Source: Stutzerimonas stutzeri (lineage in GTDB: Bacteria > Pseudomonadota > Gammaproteobacteria > Pseudomonadales > Pseudomonadaceae). Taken from it: a DNA stretch of 64,000 nt. Made by a program: the position numbers and the translations under genes. Below, piece after piece: positions 41,671 through 51,119 of the stretch. Numbering within the stretch: the first letter of the stretch is position 1; every line of letters starts with the position of its first letter. Where the stretch lies: NCBI RefSeq assembly GCF_024448715.1, contig NZ_JAMOHZ010000001.1, forward strand, positions 558,001 to 622,000, read 5' to 3'. A model generated the notes under the pieces. It searched no databases. It was not told the origin of the DNA and saw nothing but the letters and a program-made list of their open reading frames with translations.

Positions 41671-42381
41671 TCAGTGACAATCGAGCGTATCGGCCAATAC
41701 GTATGCCTGGAAGGCCACTTCGTCTACCCAATGCTGAGTAAGATCCGCCAGCTGACCGTCCTCTAGCCATCCCGAAACAGCCTGCTCCACACGCCGCTGA
41801 AGCACCGCATCCCCCGCCTCGATTCGCAATGCCAACTCCGAATCGGGAAGCGCAGGCAGAAGCCGGTCGTAGCGACGCCACTCGGGCAGGCGCGCAATCT
41901 TATCCAACAACAAGCGATCATCTACAACTGCCTGGCACTCACCGAGCTTGAGCCCGATCAACGCCTGCGCGGCGCTGGGATAGCTTCGGGCAATGCCACC
42001 GAAGCGGGCAGTAACCACTGAGGCATGAGGACTGTCGATCGTGACGCAGAAAGTTTCCCCCGCCAGGTCAGTCCATTCGAAAGGCCCGCCCTCGGATGAC
42101 GTCAACGCTGCAACTTCGCTGCGGTAATAGGCAACACCGGATTCGAGCGCACCAGCCCGCAGATCCGCCTGCCCCTTGGCACCGACTAATGTCATCTCGC
42201 TGTCGAGTACCGTACCCAAACGGGCAAGCAACTGCGCTTCGAAGCCTTCGCTGATCTGTTCGGCTTCCGCAGCCCTGAGCGGCCGGTAATCACCCACCAG
42301 CACCGCTTGCAAGGGCGCTGCAAACACACAGGCCGGCGCCATGAATGCAACCATCATTAGCCGCAGCAGGTATGCCTTCAC
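41671..42381 (-). CDS. Periplasmic solute-binding protein, family 3-like
   Basis: A 236-residue protein with a signal peptide (KAYLLRLMMVAFMAPACVFA) and a two-lobed periplasmic-binding fold: LGTVLDSEMTLVGAKGQADLRAGALESGVAYY, then GETFCVTIDSPHASVVTARFGG and LIGLKLGECQAVVDDRLLLDKI. This resembles amino-acid-type (SBP_bac_3) binding proteins. The GTG start at 42381 is chosen because AGAGG precedes it and it yields a proper signal peptide; it lies 11 bases after the permease gene. It is the last gene of an operon that already has a TauA-type binding protein. Ligand unknown. Confidence 0.78.
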   Translation of the reverse strand: MKAYLLRLMMVAFMAPACVFAAPLQAVLVGDYRPLRAAEAEQISEGFEAQLLARLGTVLDSEMTLVGAKGQADLRAGALESGVAYYRSEVAALTSSEGGPFEWTDLAGETFCVTIDSPHASVVTARFGGIARSYPSAAQALIGLKLGECQAVVDDRLLLDKIARLPEWRRYDRLLPALPDSELALRIEAGDAVLQRRVEQAVSGWLEDGQLADLTQHWVDEVAFQAYVLADTLDCH

Positions 42382-42392
42382 GGCGAAACCTC

Positions 42393-43166
42393 TCACACGT
42401 ACTGGTAGCGAAGCATCCGTTGCTTGAATTTTTCCAGCACCACTTGATCGATCAAAGTGGCAAGGATGGCGATGACCAAGATGTTCATCATCACTCCCGC
42501 CATGTCGGCAATTTCGCCCGAATAAGCGAGCGAGCGCCCCAAGCCCTGGCCAAAACCAATCAACATTTCCGCTGAGATCAGAGCACGCCACGCATTACCG
42601 AACGCCAGCTGGGCGCCAGTGATCAGCTCCGGCATGACCGCTGGCAAATAGACCCGCCGTAGCAATTGCCAACGCGACGCACCCATCACCCGAGCAGCGG
42701 ATACGTGAACCGGCTGGACACTCTCGGTGGCATTCATGACCGACAATGCCATCGGAAAGAACGCTGCCAGCGCAACCACCACGATGATCGGCAGGTTGCC
42801 GAAGCCCATCACGATGAGGAACAACGGTACCCAGGCGATCGACGGAATCGATTGGAGTATCACAATGGCCGAGCGCAGGATTTCGCGAAAGAAGAACAGC
42901 ACCCCGCCCAGCAGACCAAAGCCAATACCGAACAGCAATGCGAAGCTGTAGCCGCTGCCCAGACGGCTCATGCTGCCGTAGAGCCCCTCGCGGAACTCTG
43001 GCTCCAGAACAGTGGTGAACAGGCGCTCGAAAACAGCGGGAATGCCCGGCATCAAAAACGCTGGAAGACTCCATGCCGCTATCTGCCATATCAACAGAAT
43101 AAAAAGGATCGCCAGAACGACGGCAAGATACTTTTTCGGACCGGTAAGACGACGTCCCTGGCTCAT
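42393..43166 (-). CDS. ABC transporter permease, SsuC/TauC family
   Basis: A 257-residue inner-membrane permease with about six spans (AVVLAILFILLIWQIAAW first) and the cytoplasmic ATPase-contact loop YLPAVMPELITGAQLAFGNAWRALISAEML, split here as YLPAVMPELITGAQLAFG and NAWRALISAEML. The start overlaps the ATPase stop (TGATG). It belongs to the nitrate/sulfonate/taurine group of importers. Confidence 0.92.
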   Translation of the reverse strand: MSQGRRLTGPKKYLAVVLAILFILLIWQIAAWSLPAFLMPGIPAVFERLFTTVLEPEFREGLYGSMSRLGSGYSFALLFGIGFGLLGGVLFFFREILRSAIVILQSIPSIAWVPLFLIVMGFGNLPIIVVVALAAFFPMALSVMNATESVQPVHVSAARVMGASRWQLLRRVYLPAVMPELITGAQLAFGNAWRALISAEMLIGFGQGLGRSLAYSGEIADMAGVMMNILVIAILATLIDQVVLEKFKQRMLRYQYV

Positions 43167-43909
43167 CAGTGCCCTACCTCCGTCTTGATACCCAACAACC
43201 GGAGGATTTCCCGCCGCTCGGCCGCGAATTCGGAAAGATCGTGACTCTTCTCGCAGTGGGTGAAATTGAAAGTCTTCAGCACCTGTGCCGGTCGGGCACT
43301 GAACACCATTACGCGATCGGCCAGGTAAAGCGCCTCGTCAACGTCATGGGTTACCAGCAAAACCGTGGGCTGGTGCTCCTCGATCAACTCGCGCAGCACA
43401 TCCTGCAGCGCCATGCGGGTCAGCGCATCGAGCGCGCCGAAGGGCTCATCCAGCAACAATACTTCTGGCTTGGCGATGAACGCACGAGCCAAAGCAGTGC
43501 GCTGGCGCATACCACCGGATACCTGATGCGGATAGTAGTGCTCGAAGCCATCCAAACTGACGCGGGCGAGCCAGACTTTCGCCTGTTCGAATGCGTCTGC
43601 CTTGGCGACGCCCTGAAGCTCCAACGCCATAGCGACGTTGGCCTGCATCGTGAGCCAGGGATACAGCGCATGCTCCTGGAAAACCAGCGTGCGCCGAGGG
43701 CTCGGTCCGGGAATCTTCTTGCCGTCTGCGAGCACGCGTCCAGCGGTTGGATTCTCCAGCCCGGCAGCCAAGTGCAGCAGGGTCGACTTACCGCAACCGG
43801 AGGGTCCCACCAATGCAACCAATTCGCCCTGGGCGAATTCGCCGCTGAAGCCTTTGATGACTTCGAGCTGGCCGAAATGTTTGTCTACTTCTTCAAACCT
43901 GAGCTGCAT
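43166..43909 (-). CDS. ABC transporter ATP-binding protein, SsuB/TauB family
   Basis: A 247-residue ATPase: Walker A VGPSGCGKSTLLHL, Q-loop in LVFQEHALYPWLT, signature VSGGMRQRTALARAF, Walker B VLLLDEPFGALDALTR and switch His in LLVTHDVDEALYLADR. QEHALYPWLT is characteristic of the TauB/SsuB/NrtD group. It is translationally coupled to the permease. Confidence 0.95.
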   Translation of the reverse strand: MQLRFEEVDKHFGQLEVIKGFSGEFAQGELVALVGPSGCGKSTLLHLAAGLENPTAGRVLADGKKIPGPSPRRTLVFQEHALYPWLTMQANVAMALELQGVAKADAFEQAKVWLARVSLDGFEHYYPHQVSGGMRQRTALARAFIAKPEVLLLDEPFGALDALTRMALQDVLRELIEEHQPTVLLVTHDVDEALYLADRVMVFSARPAQVLKTFNFTHCEKSHDLSEFAAERREILRLLGIKTEVGH

Positions 43910-43956
43910 AACGCTTCGAAGCCCTCAAGAATCTGCCCGATCGACGGGCTGAATAG

Positions 43957-43983
43957 CACTGCCCGGCGCAAGGCCGGGCAGTG
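43957..43983. terminator. Strong stem-loop between binding-protein and ATPase genes
   Basis: CACTGCCCGGC pairs perfectly with GCCGGGCAGTG around a five-base loop, 22 bases after the TauA-like stop on the minus strand. No T tract follows. It probably stabilises the message of the abundant binding protein and reduces readthrough into the ATPase gene. Confidence 0.75.
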
Positions 43984-44005
43984 TATGGAACGATCTACCG
44001 TTAAG

Positions 44006-44995
44006 TTAGAGCTCGCGGGCCTGCTGCCAGGAAAGATCAAGAATCGCGCTGGTTTCGAACGGCTGGCCATCGCGGGTCTTCAGCGAGCCGAGCTCCTGGA
44101 GGATGTTCGCCAGCTCCTGGATACGCTCCAGATCGTCGCTGCCAAGCTTGGCGCTAAAGGTCTGGGTGGCAATGGCTTCCTCAATGACTATCTCGCGCGG
44201 CAGATCACCGCGGTTGAGCGTCTTCAATGTCGGTTCGGCGATAAAGTAGTCAGCGATCAGCTTTGCCGCTTCGGCCGGCTGGTTCTCCAGCAGATCAATC
44301 GCGTCGCGCTGAGCATCAAGCGACTTCCAGACTGCGTCCTTGCGCTTTTCCAGGGTTTCGCCGGAGGTGATCACCACCATGCAGGGAAACGGCCAGACCT
44401 CACCAATTTCGTAGATCTGCTTCACCGGTGCGACGAGCTGAGCGATCCGGTCATAGGGTTCGAAGAGAAACGCGGCATCGGCGCGACCCGAGACAAGAGA
44501 CTGCACCGCGACCGCCGGGCTTGTGCCCATGATGTTCACCTCAGCCGGCGACACACCAGCATCCTTCAGCGTGACGCCGCGCAGTACCGCATCAGCGGTG
44601 CTGCCCTCTTTCTGCGAGGCAAGCACGTGACCTTTCAGATCAGAGATCTTTTCGATGCCGGTTCCCTCGCGGGCCACGATGGAGTGATATCCCTGCTGAG
44701 CGCCGCCGACGACCTTAAGATCAGCACCTTTGGAGGCCCAGGCAACCGCATTGGTAAAGCCAAGCACGCCCGTATCCAGCTGGCCGCCAATGATGGCCTT
44801 GATTAGATCGGTGCCCGAGCTGAATTCGACCAGTTCGACATCAAGGCCGTGCTTCTCGTACAGCCCGCCTTCGTAAGCGACCATCGCCTGAGCATCATCC
44901 ATGACGCGGATGAAACCAACCTTGAACGTGTCCTGAGCCTGAGCAAATGTGCTCAACAGCAGGAGCGCGGGAACCAGCCAGTGTTTTGCCTTCAT
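44006..44995 (-). CDS. ABC transporter substrate-binding protein, TauA/SsuA (NMT1) family
   Basis: A 329-residue periplasmic protein with a clear signal peptide (KHWLVPALLLLSTFAQAQ). The mature part shows FKVGFIRVMDDAQAMVAYEG, LYEKHGLDVELVEFSSGTDL, GQLDTGVLGFTNAVAWASKGAD and SQKEGSTADAVLRG, the pattern of taurine/sulfonate/nitrate binding proteins. ATG at 44995 is chosen over an ATG at 45019 because GAGG precedes it and the signal starts there. First gene of a four-gene import operon. No taurine or alkanesulfonate monooxygenase is adjacent, so the substrate remains open. Confidence 0.88.
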   Translation of the reverse strand: MKAKHWLVPALLLLSTFAQAQDTFKVGFIRVMDDAQAMVAYEGGLYEKHGLDVELVEFSSGTDLIKAIIGGQLDTGVLGFTNAVAWASKGADLKVVGGAQQGYHSIVAREGTGIEKISDLKGHVLASQKEGSTADAVLRGVTLKDAGVSPAEVNIMGTSPAVAVQSLVSGRADAAFLFEPYDRIAQLVAPVKQIYEIGEVWPFPCMVVITSGETLEKRKDAVWKSLDAQRDAIDLLENQPAEAAKLIADYFIAEPTLKTLNRGDLPREIVIEEAIATQTFSAKLGSDDLERIQELANILQELGSLKTRDGQPFETSAILDLSWQQAREL

Positions 44996-45026
44996 TATCA
45001 ACCTCGAGCTCGCAAGCAACGTTGAA

Positions 45027-45069
45027 GTTATATAACCAAAAGAAAGAGATTAATATAATTTAGTTATTA
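45027..45069 (-). promoter_or_regulatory. AT-rich promoter region of the TauA-type operon
   Basis: A tract unusually rich in A and T for this chromosome lies 30-75 bases before the binding-protein start. It includes a perfect 10-base palindrome GTTATATAAC (45027-45036) and TAATATAATTTAGTTATTA (45051-45069). It is the natural place for the promoter and a regulator site; exact -35/-10 positions cannot be fixed by eye. Confidence 0.5.
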
Positions 45070-45192
45070 AGTGTGTCTGGCTTAGAACTTTACACGAAGT
45101 GTCCCGGTATCGGCACTACCTGGCAGACATAAGCGGCAAACCACGCGTTATAAGTTTCTACTGCTGCAGCCGCGATACGACGTATTGCCGGA

Positions 45193-45792
45193 TCAGAGGG
45201 TAATTGTCTTGCGCCCCGCCAACGCATGCGCAAGCGTGCCGCCATCGACCAAATCGAGCTCGCCGCCAAGCGGCACACCGTGGGCAATACGGCTGAGCGT
45301 CAACCCCTTCGGAATCAACATCTGCGCAATATAGTGAGCCGTGGCCTCGCCTTCGACGGTGGGGTTGGTGGCCAGTATCGCCTCGCTGAAGTTGCCTTCG
45401 GCTACCCGCACCAGTAGTTCGGGGATACCAATGGCCTCGGGGCCCAAACCGTCGAGCGGCGAAAGATGTCCTTTAAGTACGAAATAGCGTCCGCGAAAGC
45501 CAGTCTGTTCCACAGCGAATACATCCACCGGGCTCTGCACAATACACAGCAGGGAATCGTCCCGCCGTGGATCGGCGCATTGCGGACAAAGTTCATCCTC
45601 GCTTAGCGTACGGCATTGTCGACAGTAGCCCACTGCCTCCATCGCGCGCGTCAGCGCCTGCGCCAACCGCAACCCACCGCTACGATCGCGTTCAAGCATT
45701 TGCAGCGCCATGCGTTGCGCTGTTTTCTGCCCGACGCCGGGAAGAATGCGCAAAGCATCGATGAGCTGGCGGATGAGAGGGCTAAAAGACAT
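45193..45792 (-). CDS. recR: Recombination protein RecR
   Basis: A 199-residue DNA-clamp protein of the RecFOR pathway that loads RecA at gaps. It contains a helix-hairpin-helix ([22 protein letters not shown]), a zinc finger ([16 protein letters not shown]) and a Toprim domain ([37 protein letters not shown]). It is the third gene of dnaX-ybaB-recR. Confidence 0.97.
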   Translation of the reverse strand: MSFSPLIRQLIDALRILPGVGQKTAQRMALQMLERDRSGGLRLAQALTRAMEAVGYCRQCRTLSEDELCPQCADPRRDDSLLCIVQSPVDVFAVEQTGFRGRYFVLKGHLSPLDGLGPEAIGIPELLVRVAEGNFSEAILATNPTVEGEATAHYIAQMLIPKGLTLSRIAHGVPLGGELDLVDGGTLAHALAGRKTITL

Positions 45793-45863
45793 GAAGTCAC
45801 CGGACGGAGGCAGAAGGGACGATCAAGAGCAAAATGAGACAGAAGCGCCGAACCGGGGCGCTG

Positions 45864-45884
45864 GAACCGTTGTAAAAACGGTTC
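45864..45884. terminator. Short stem-loop between ybaB and recR
   Basis: GAACCGTT pairs with AACGGTTC around a five-base loop in the ~145-base gap between ybaB and recR. On the minus strand the loop and stem contain five T residues (GTTTTTAC) but no run follows the stem, so it may act as an attenuator or processing site rather than a full terminator. Confidence 0.4.
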
Positions 45885-45937
45885 TGGCTTGCCCCAGCCC
45901 AGTCGATGGGCACCTGGAACGGCGCCCAACAGGTGGA

Positions 45938-46264
45938 TCAGAAAGGCATCTTGAAACCTGGCGGAAGTTGCATGCCATCGGTCATGCCCGACATTTTTTC
46001 CTTGCTGTTCTGCTCGATCTTGCGCACCGCATCGTTCACCGCAGCGGCGATCAGGTCTTCGAGGATTTCCTTGTCTTCCTGCATCAGACTGTCGTCCAGA
46101 CTGACGCGTTTGACGTCGTGCCGGCCGTTCATCACGACGCTCACCAGCCCGGCGCCGGATTGGCCGGTCACCTCAGCGTTGGCGAGTTCCTCCTGCATTT
46201 TCTGCATTTTTTCCTGCATCTGCTGCGCCTGCTTCATCAGGCCGGCCATGCCACCTTTCATCAT
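45938..46264 (-). CDS. ybaB: Nucleoid-associated protein YbaB/EbfC
   Basis: A 108-residue dimeric DNA-binding protein: Met/Gln-rich first helix ([19 protein letters not shown]), central strands [20 protein letters not shown], and the [18 protein letters not shown] helix. It coats DNA and can influence repair and gene expression. It follows dnaX by 15 bases, the conserved order. Confidence 0.95.
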   Translation of the reverse strand: MMKGGMAGLMKQAQQMQEKMQKMQEELANAEVTGQSGAGLVSVVMNGRHDVKRVSLDDSLMQEDKEILEDLIAAAVNDAVRKIEQNSKEKMSGMTDGMQLPPGFKMPF

Positions 46265-46279
46265 GGGGTCTACCTCGGA

Positions 46280-48325
46280 TCAGGGTTCGGAGTGTTCTAC
46301 GGGTTCGATAGTACCGTCGCGAATGACCGCGGCGAACTGTTGCATCAGTTGCTGTACCACGGGATCGGCCTGGATCGATTGCTCAGCTGCCCGTTGCCGC
46401 TCGCCGCGACGGCGGGCTGCCGCCTGGGCTGGCGTTTCCTGCTGCGGTGTCTGCAGTTCGATATCCAGCTGCAGCGTACGCCCGTGGTATTGATTCAGCG
46501 CATCGTTCAAACGTCGATGTTGCGTCGAATTGAACAGCGCACTCTGCGCCGGGTCCAGGTGCATCAGCCAGCGATCACCTTCCACGGAAATCAGAGTGCA
46601 GTTCGCCGCGATGCTACCAGTCAGACCACCCAGGCCGAGTTTCAGATAAATATCGAGCCACTCCGCAGCCAGCCCGGTAGCAGGCTCGACAGCCGGTGTC
46701 GGCTCAGCGACCTGCGAATCTGGCGCCAGCTCATCCAGCCCATCGAGATAGGCTTCAGCCTGCGTCTCGACTTCGAAATAGTCCTCATCGGTCAGTGGCG
46801 GCTCATCGTCATCCGGCTCGTTGACCTCGACCACTGCAGCGACATGTTCAGGCTCAGCAATCGGCGTGGCCCGCTGCTCCAATGTCTCGCTTTCTACCGC
46901 AACCGGCGGTGTATCGGGCGGCTCGTTCCAAGGCACGTCGACAACCGGGGGCGCGGGCTCCAACTTTGCAGACTCGGGCAGAGCTTCAGCCGGCACGGCA
47001 TTCGTCGGGAGGACCTGTTCGGGCGCGGCAATGACTTTTGCCGGAGCAGGCGCCGGTTCCGACGGTTGCACGGGCGAAGGGGCAACGGCAGCCGGCTGCG
47101 CGGGCGCCACCGGCACTGCAACCGGATCGCGAACCGGCGCAGCCAACGTTGCTGTACCGGCCACGTCTGTTGTCGTGGAATCAGTCGTGGCCGGACTGAC
47201 TCCCAAATTCTTTAGTGACGTTCGCGGCGCGTCTTCACTGTTGGCGGGACGAAACGCGAGCATGCGTAAAAGGACCATCTCGAAGCCGCTGCGCGGATCA
47301 GGTGCCAGCGGCAGATCGCGGCGGCCGATCAAGCCCATCTGGTAGTAAAACTGCACGTCCTCGGCCGGCAATGCCTGCGCCAGCGCCAACACCCGGTCGC
47401 GATCGCCCTGCCCGTTGTCCACCGCTTCGGGCAGCGCCTGAGCGATAGCAACGCGGTGCAGCACGTTGAGCATTTCCGCCAGCACACCGCCCCAGTCGGG
47501 CCCCTGTTCGGCCAGATGGCGAACCGCCTCGAGCAGCGCGCGGGCATCGCCTTCCAGCAGGGCCTGCAGCACGCCATAGACCTGTCCATGATCGAGCGTG
47601 CCGAGCATGGTTCGGACGTCATTCGCGAGGACCTTGCCCTCGCCAAAAGCGATGGCCTGGTCAGTCAGACTCATGGCGTCACGCATCGATCCGTCGGCGG
47701 CGCGCCCGAGCAACCACAGCGCGTCTTCCTCGAACGGCACCTGCTCGACGCCAAGCACGTGAGTCAGATGCTCGACCACGCGCTCCGGTGGCATGTTCTT
47801 CAGCGAGAACTGCAGGCAGCGCGAGAGGATGGTCACCGGAAGCTTTTGAGGATCGGTCGTGGCTAGCAGAAATTTGACGTGGGGCGGCGGCTCTTCGAGC
47901 GTCTTGAGCAATGCATTGAACGAGTGCGACGAAAGCATGTGCACTTCGTCGATCAGGTAGACCTTATAGCGCCCGCGGCTGGGCGCGTATTGCACATTGT
48001 CCAGCAGCTCGCGGGTATCCTCGACCTTGGTTCGGCTGGCAGCGTCGACTTCGATCAGATCGACGAAGCGCCCCTCGTCGATCTCTCGGCAGACCGAACA
48101 CTCGCCACAAGGCGTGGAGCTGACACCGGTTTCGCAGTTGAGGCATTTGGCGATGATTCGCGCGATGGTGGTTTTACCCACCCCGCGAGTACCGGTAAAC
48201 AGATAGGCATGGTGCAGGCGCTGGCTGTCCAGCGCGTTGATCAGGGCCTTGAGCACATGCGTCTGGCCGACCATTTCGCGGAACGAGCGCGGACGCCATT
48301 TACGGGCTAGAACCTGATAACTCAT
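46280..48325 (-). CDS. dnaX: DNA polymerase III subunits gamma and tau
   Basis: A 681-residue clamp-loader ATPase. The AAA+ part (1-~370) has Walker A FTGTRGVGKTTIARI, a zinc module (CLNCETGVSSTPCGECSVC), Walker B KVYLIDEVHMLS and sensor 1 LLATTDPQKLP. Residues ~370-560 are a Pro/Ala/Val/Glu-rich linker, and the last ~120 residues form the tau domain (LAAEWLDIYLKLGLGGLTG) that binds DnaB and the polymerase core. I see no A AAA AAG slippery heptamer of the E. coli type, so production of a short gamma form by that route is not supported by the sequence. Confidence 0.97.
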   Translation of the reverse strand: MSYQVLARKWRPRSFREMVGQTHVLKALINALDSQRLHHAYLFTGTRGVGKTTIARIIAKCLNCETGVSSTPCGECSVCREIDEGRFVDLIEVDAASRTKVEDTRELLDNVQYAPSRGRYKVYLIDEVHMLSSHSFNALLKTLEEPPPHVKFLLATTDPQKLPVTILSRCLQFSLKNMPPERVVEHLTHVLGVEQVPFEEDALWLLGRAADGSMRDAMSLTDQAIAFGEGKVLANDVRTMLGTLDHGQVYGVLQALLEGDARALLEAVRHLAEQGPDWGGVLAEMLNVLHRVAIAQALPEAVDNGQGDRDRVLALAQALPAEDVQFYYQMGLIGRRDLPLAPDPRSGFEMVLLRMLAFRPANSEDAPRTSLKNLGVSPATTDSTTTDVAGTATLAAPVRDPVAVPVAPAQPAAVAPSPVQPSEPAPAPAKVIAAPEQVLPTNAVPAEALPESAKLEPAPPVVDVPWNEPPDTPPVAVESETLEQRATPIAEPEHVAAVVEVNEPDDDEPPLTDEDYFEVETQAEAYLDGLDELAPDSQVAEPTPAVEPATGLAAEWLDIYLKLGLGGLTGSIAANCTLISVEGDRWLMHLDPAQSALFNSTQHRRLNDALNQYHGRTLQLDIELQTPQQETPAQAAARRRGERQRAAEQSIQADPVVQQLMQQFAAVIRDGTIEPVEHSEP

Positions 48326-48440
48326 AACACCATCGCGGGATAAAGCAGAGGACGGGTAATGCTAGCGGAGCAGGCCGCAAATTGCATCCGGCCTGTCATC
48401 CGCAACACTGATGCATATCCCGATTGCGCCGCCCGCCGAG

Positions 48441-49586
48441 TCAGTCCTTCAAGGTTGCACCGAGGGCTCGGACAAGCTGCTCCACCTGCGGCTGACCGGC
48501 ACCAACCTCGATCTGCAACCCATCTATCTCGCGACGCGGCGGGTATTGTTTGCGCAATTGATCGAAGCCGATACGGCGCTGGTCCTCGTCTTCGATCAGG
48601 CTTCGGCGAAAGGCGGCGTCATCTTTTCTCGGGTCATAGACGGCCCGACAGATTGTCGCCAGCACATCCCTGGGCTCGGCCGAGGCATCGAACGACATTG
48701 CCCGCAACGGAGGGACAGGCATCAGGTCAGCCAGTTTGATTGTCGGCTCCAGCCCCTTGCTGGCGCAAAACGCCTGGTACACCTGAGCCGTTCCGCGTAA
48801 TTTTCCGTCCAGGCTGTAGCCCGCAATATGTGGCGTCGCGATCCAGCACAGCTCGGCCAGTTCGACATCGATCTGCGGCTCCCCTTCCCAGACATCGAGC
48901 ACTGCCTGGATGTCTGGACGCCTGGCCAGCTGTCCGCGCAGGGCTGCGTTGTCGACGATTGCACCACGTGCCGCATTGATCAGCCAGGCGCCAGACCGCA
49001 GCTGTTCCAGGCGAGACTGGTCAAACAAATGAAACGTCGCATGCGCGCCATCCAGGGTTAACGGCGTGTGCAGGCTAATGACGTCGCATTCCGCGAGTAT
49101 TTCGTCCAGGCCGACAAACTCACCTACTTCACGTGCCTGGCGCGGCGGATCGCAAACACGCACATCCCAACCCAAGCCGCGCAGCACCTCCACTAGCCTT
49201 CCACCGACCTTCCCAGCACCGATCACACCATACCGACGGCTGGCCAGATCGACACCCTCGCCCTCCGCCAAGGCCAGCAGGCTGCCGAGCACGTAATCGA
49301 CGACGCCCCGGGCGTTGCATCCCGGTGCGCTGGTCCAGCTGATTCCCGCTTCCTCGAAATAGTCGATATCCAGATGATCGGTGCCAATGGTGCAGGTGCC
49401 GACGAAGCGCACAGCGCTGCCTTCAAGCAGCTCACGATCGACACGGGTGACCGAGCGCACCAGGAGCACATCGGTCTGCTCCAGCGCCGCTCTGTTGATA
49501 CTACGTCCGGGCATGCGGCGAATCTCGCCATGCTCAGCAAAGAAGGCTTCGACCAGTGGGATGTTTTCGTCGGCAAGGATGCGCAT
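48441..49586 (-). CDS. pdxB: Erythronate-4-phosphate dehydrogenase
   Basis: A 381-residue 2-hydroxyacid dehydrogenase of the DXP-dependent pyridoxal phosphate pathway. The N-terminus [16 protein letters not shown] is the family start. The NAD-binding loop is [16 protein letters not shown], and catalytic residues appear in [17 protein letters not shown] and [11 protein letters not shown]-terminal dimerisation domain (DUF3410, ~290-381) sets PdxB apart from other dehydrogenases. The gap to dnaX downstream is 115 bases. Confidence 0.96.
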   Translation of the reverse strand: MRILADENIPLVEAFFAEHGEIRRMPGRSINRAALEQTDVLLVRSVTRVDRELLEGSAVRFVGTCTIGTDHLDIDYFEEAGISWTSAPGCNARGVVDYVLGSLLALAEGEGVDLASRRYGVIGAGKVGGRLVEVLRGLGWDVRVCDPPRQAREVGEFVGLDEILAECDVISLHTPLTLDGAHATFHLFDQSRLEQLRSGAWLINAARGAIVDNAALRGQLARRPDIQAVLDVWEGEPQIDVELAELCWIATPHIAGYSLDGKLRGTAQVYQAFCASKGLEPTIKLADLMPVPPLRAMSFDASAEPRDVLATICRAVYDPRKDDAAFRRSLIEDEDQRRIGFDQLRKQYPPRREIDGLQIEVGAGQPQVEQLVRALGATLKD

Positions 49587-49709
49587 TGGCGGGCTCCGTC
49601 AGTAGTCGGTCCATTCTAGACCGCGCCGAGCCGCTCTGCTGCCTTCCCGTGAGCGCCTCGTGCGGCGTAGACTAGACCGCTTCCTGTATACAATTTGGAT
49701 AGCCCAGCA

Positions 49710-51119
49710 ATGCCCACTGAGCTAAGACTCAGACGGGTTCGCGTTGAATTGCGCACCCTCTTCGCCCTCGCCTTGCCGATGATGATCGCCCAGCTGGCGA
49801 ACACCGCCATGGGCTTTGTCGATACCTTGATGGCCGGGCGCGTCAGCCCGCGAGATCTTGCCGCGGTAGCCTTGGGCAATTCGATCTGGGTTCCGGTATT
49901 TCTGCTGGTGACCGGCATCATCCTGGCGACGACACCCAACGTTGCCCAGCGCTTTGGCAGGAACGAGCACGAGCAAATCGGTCCGCTGGTGCGCCAAGCG
50001 CTGTGGATGGGGTTCGGCGTCGGCTCACTGTTCGCGTTGCTGATGTGGAATGCCGAACCGGTGCTGCACCTGATGCAGGTCGAACCGGCGTTGATCGATC
50101 CGACAATGGCCTATCTGCGCGCAGTCGCTTGCGGCTTTCCGGCGGTGGCCCTGTATCAGGTCCTGCGCTGCTACAGCGATGGGCTCGGGCACACCAGACC
50201 GAGCATGGTGGTGGGCATCCTCGCGCTGATGCTCAACATCCCACTGAACTACATTTTCATATACGGCAAGTTGGGCCTACCGGCCATGGGTGGCGTCGGC
50301 TGCGGCTGGGCCACCGCGCTGGTCATGGGCTTCATGTTGCTGGCGATGCTCTTCTGGGTGCGACGGGCCGACTATTACCAGCCGAGCCGGCTGTTCGCTG
50401 AATTCGATTGGCCGCAATGGGCGGTACTCAAACGCCTGCTTTCCGTTGGCGTGCCGATCGGCATCGCGGTGTTTGCCGAAGCCAGCATCTTTTCGGTGAT
50501 AGCACTGTTGATCGGCGGCCTGGGTGCCACCGTGGTGGCTGGGCATCAGATTGCGCTGAACTTTACCTCGCTGATCTTCATGATTCCGCTATCGCTGGGC
50601 ATGGCCATTACCGTGCGCATCGGTCAGGCGCTGGGTCGTAACGCGCCGCGGGATGCGCGCTTCGTTGCCGGCGTCGGGATCGTTTCGAGCCTGGTATATG
50701 CCTGTTTCTCGGCCGGCACCATGCTGTTGTTCAGTGAGCAGATCGCACGTATCTACACCACCGACCCTGCAGTCATCGCCGTCGCCGCCAGCTTGTTCTT
50801 CTACGCCGCGCTGTTTCAATTCTCCGATGTGGTACAGGTCACCGCGGCAGGCGCGCTACGTGGTTATCAAGACACGCGCATGACTATGATATTCACGCTT
50901 TTCGCCTATTGGGGGCTTGGCCTGCCAGTGGGCTACATACTCGGCCTCACCGATAGGTTTGGCGAGCCGAGCGGACCAGCCGGACTGTGGCAGGGCCTAA
51001 TCGCCGGCTTGAGCTGCGCCGCGATACTGCTGACCATCCGCCTGGCGCGCAGCGCCCGGCGCGAAATACGTCGACAGGCGAAGCCTGACAGCAGCGTAGC
51101 CGGCAGATCAGGCGTTTAG
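49710..51119 (+). CDS. MATE-family multidrug efflux protein (NorM type)
   Basis: A 469-residue, twelve-span sodium- or proton-driven exporter of cationic drugs. The two halves each begin with the MATE pattern: LFALALPMMIAQLANTAMGFVDTLMAGR and LLSVGVPIGIAVFAEASIFS. ATG at 49710 is preferred to an upstream TTG because the family begins here, although the ribosome site is weak. Its end overlaps the convergent TauE-like gene by four bases. Confidence 0.93.
   Translation: MPTELRLRRVRVELRTLFALALPMMIAQLANTAMGFVDTLMAGRVSPRDLAAVALGNSIWVPVFLLVTGIILATTPNVAQRFGRNEHEQIGPLVRQALWMGFGVGSLFALLMWNAEPVLHLMQVEPALIDPTMAYLRAVACGFPAVALYQVLRCYSDGLGHTRPSMVVGILALMLNIPLNYIFIYGKLGLPAMGGVGCGWATALVMGFMLLAMLFWVRRADYYQPSRLFAEFDWPQWAVLKRLLSVGVPIGIAVFAEASIFSVIALLIGGLGATVVAGHQIALNFTSLIFMIPLSLGMAITVRIGQALGRNAPRDARFVAGVGIVSSLVYACFSAGTMLLFSEQIARIYTTDPAVIAVAASLFFYAALFQFSDVVQVTAAGALRGYQDTRMTMIFTLFAYWGLGLPVGYILGLTDRFGEPSGPAGLWQGLIAGLSCAAILLTIRLARSARREIRRQAKPDSSVAGRSGV

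Noticed and set aside
43169..44806. A 545-residue open frame on the plus strand across the ABC operon
   Set aside because: It is antisense to the ATPase and binding-protein genes, both of which have full family motifs.
45090..45192. Possible extra coding sequence after recR in another frame
   Set aside because: RecR ends at its normal length; the continuation has no start of its own and overlaps recR out of frame.
46680..47210. Pro/Ala/Glu-rich stretch considered as a tandem repeat or frameshift
   Set aside because: It is the flexible linker of DnaX tau; the frame is open throughout and flanking domains are intact.
45710..47215. A 501-residue plus-strand open frame across ybaB and dnaX
   Set aside because: It is antisense to ybaB and the tau part of dnaX; His/Arg/Leu-rich shadow without domains.
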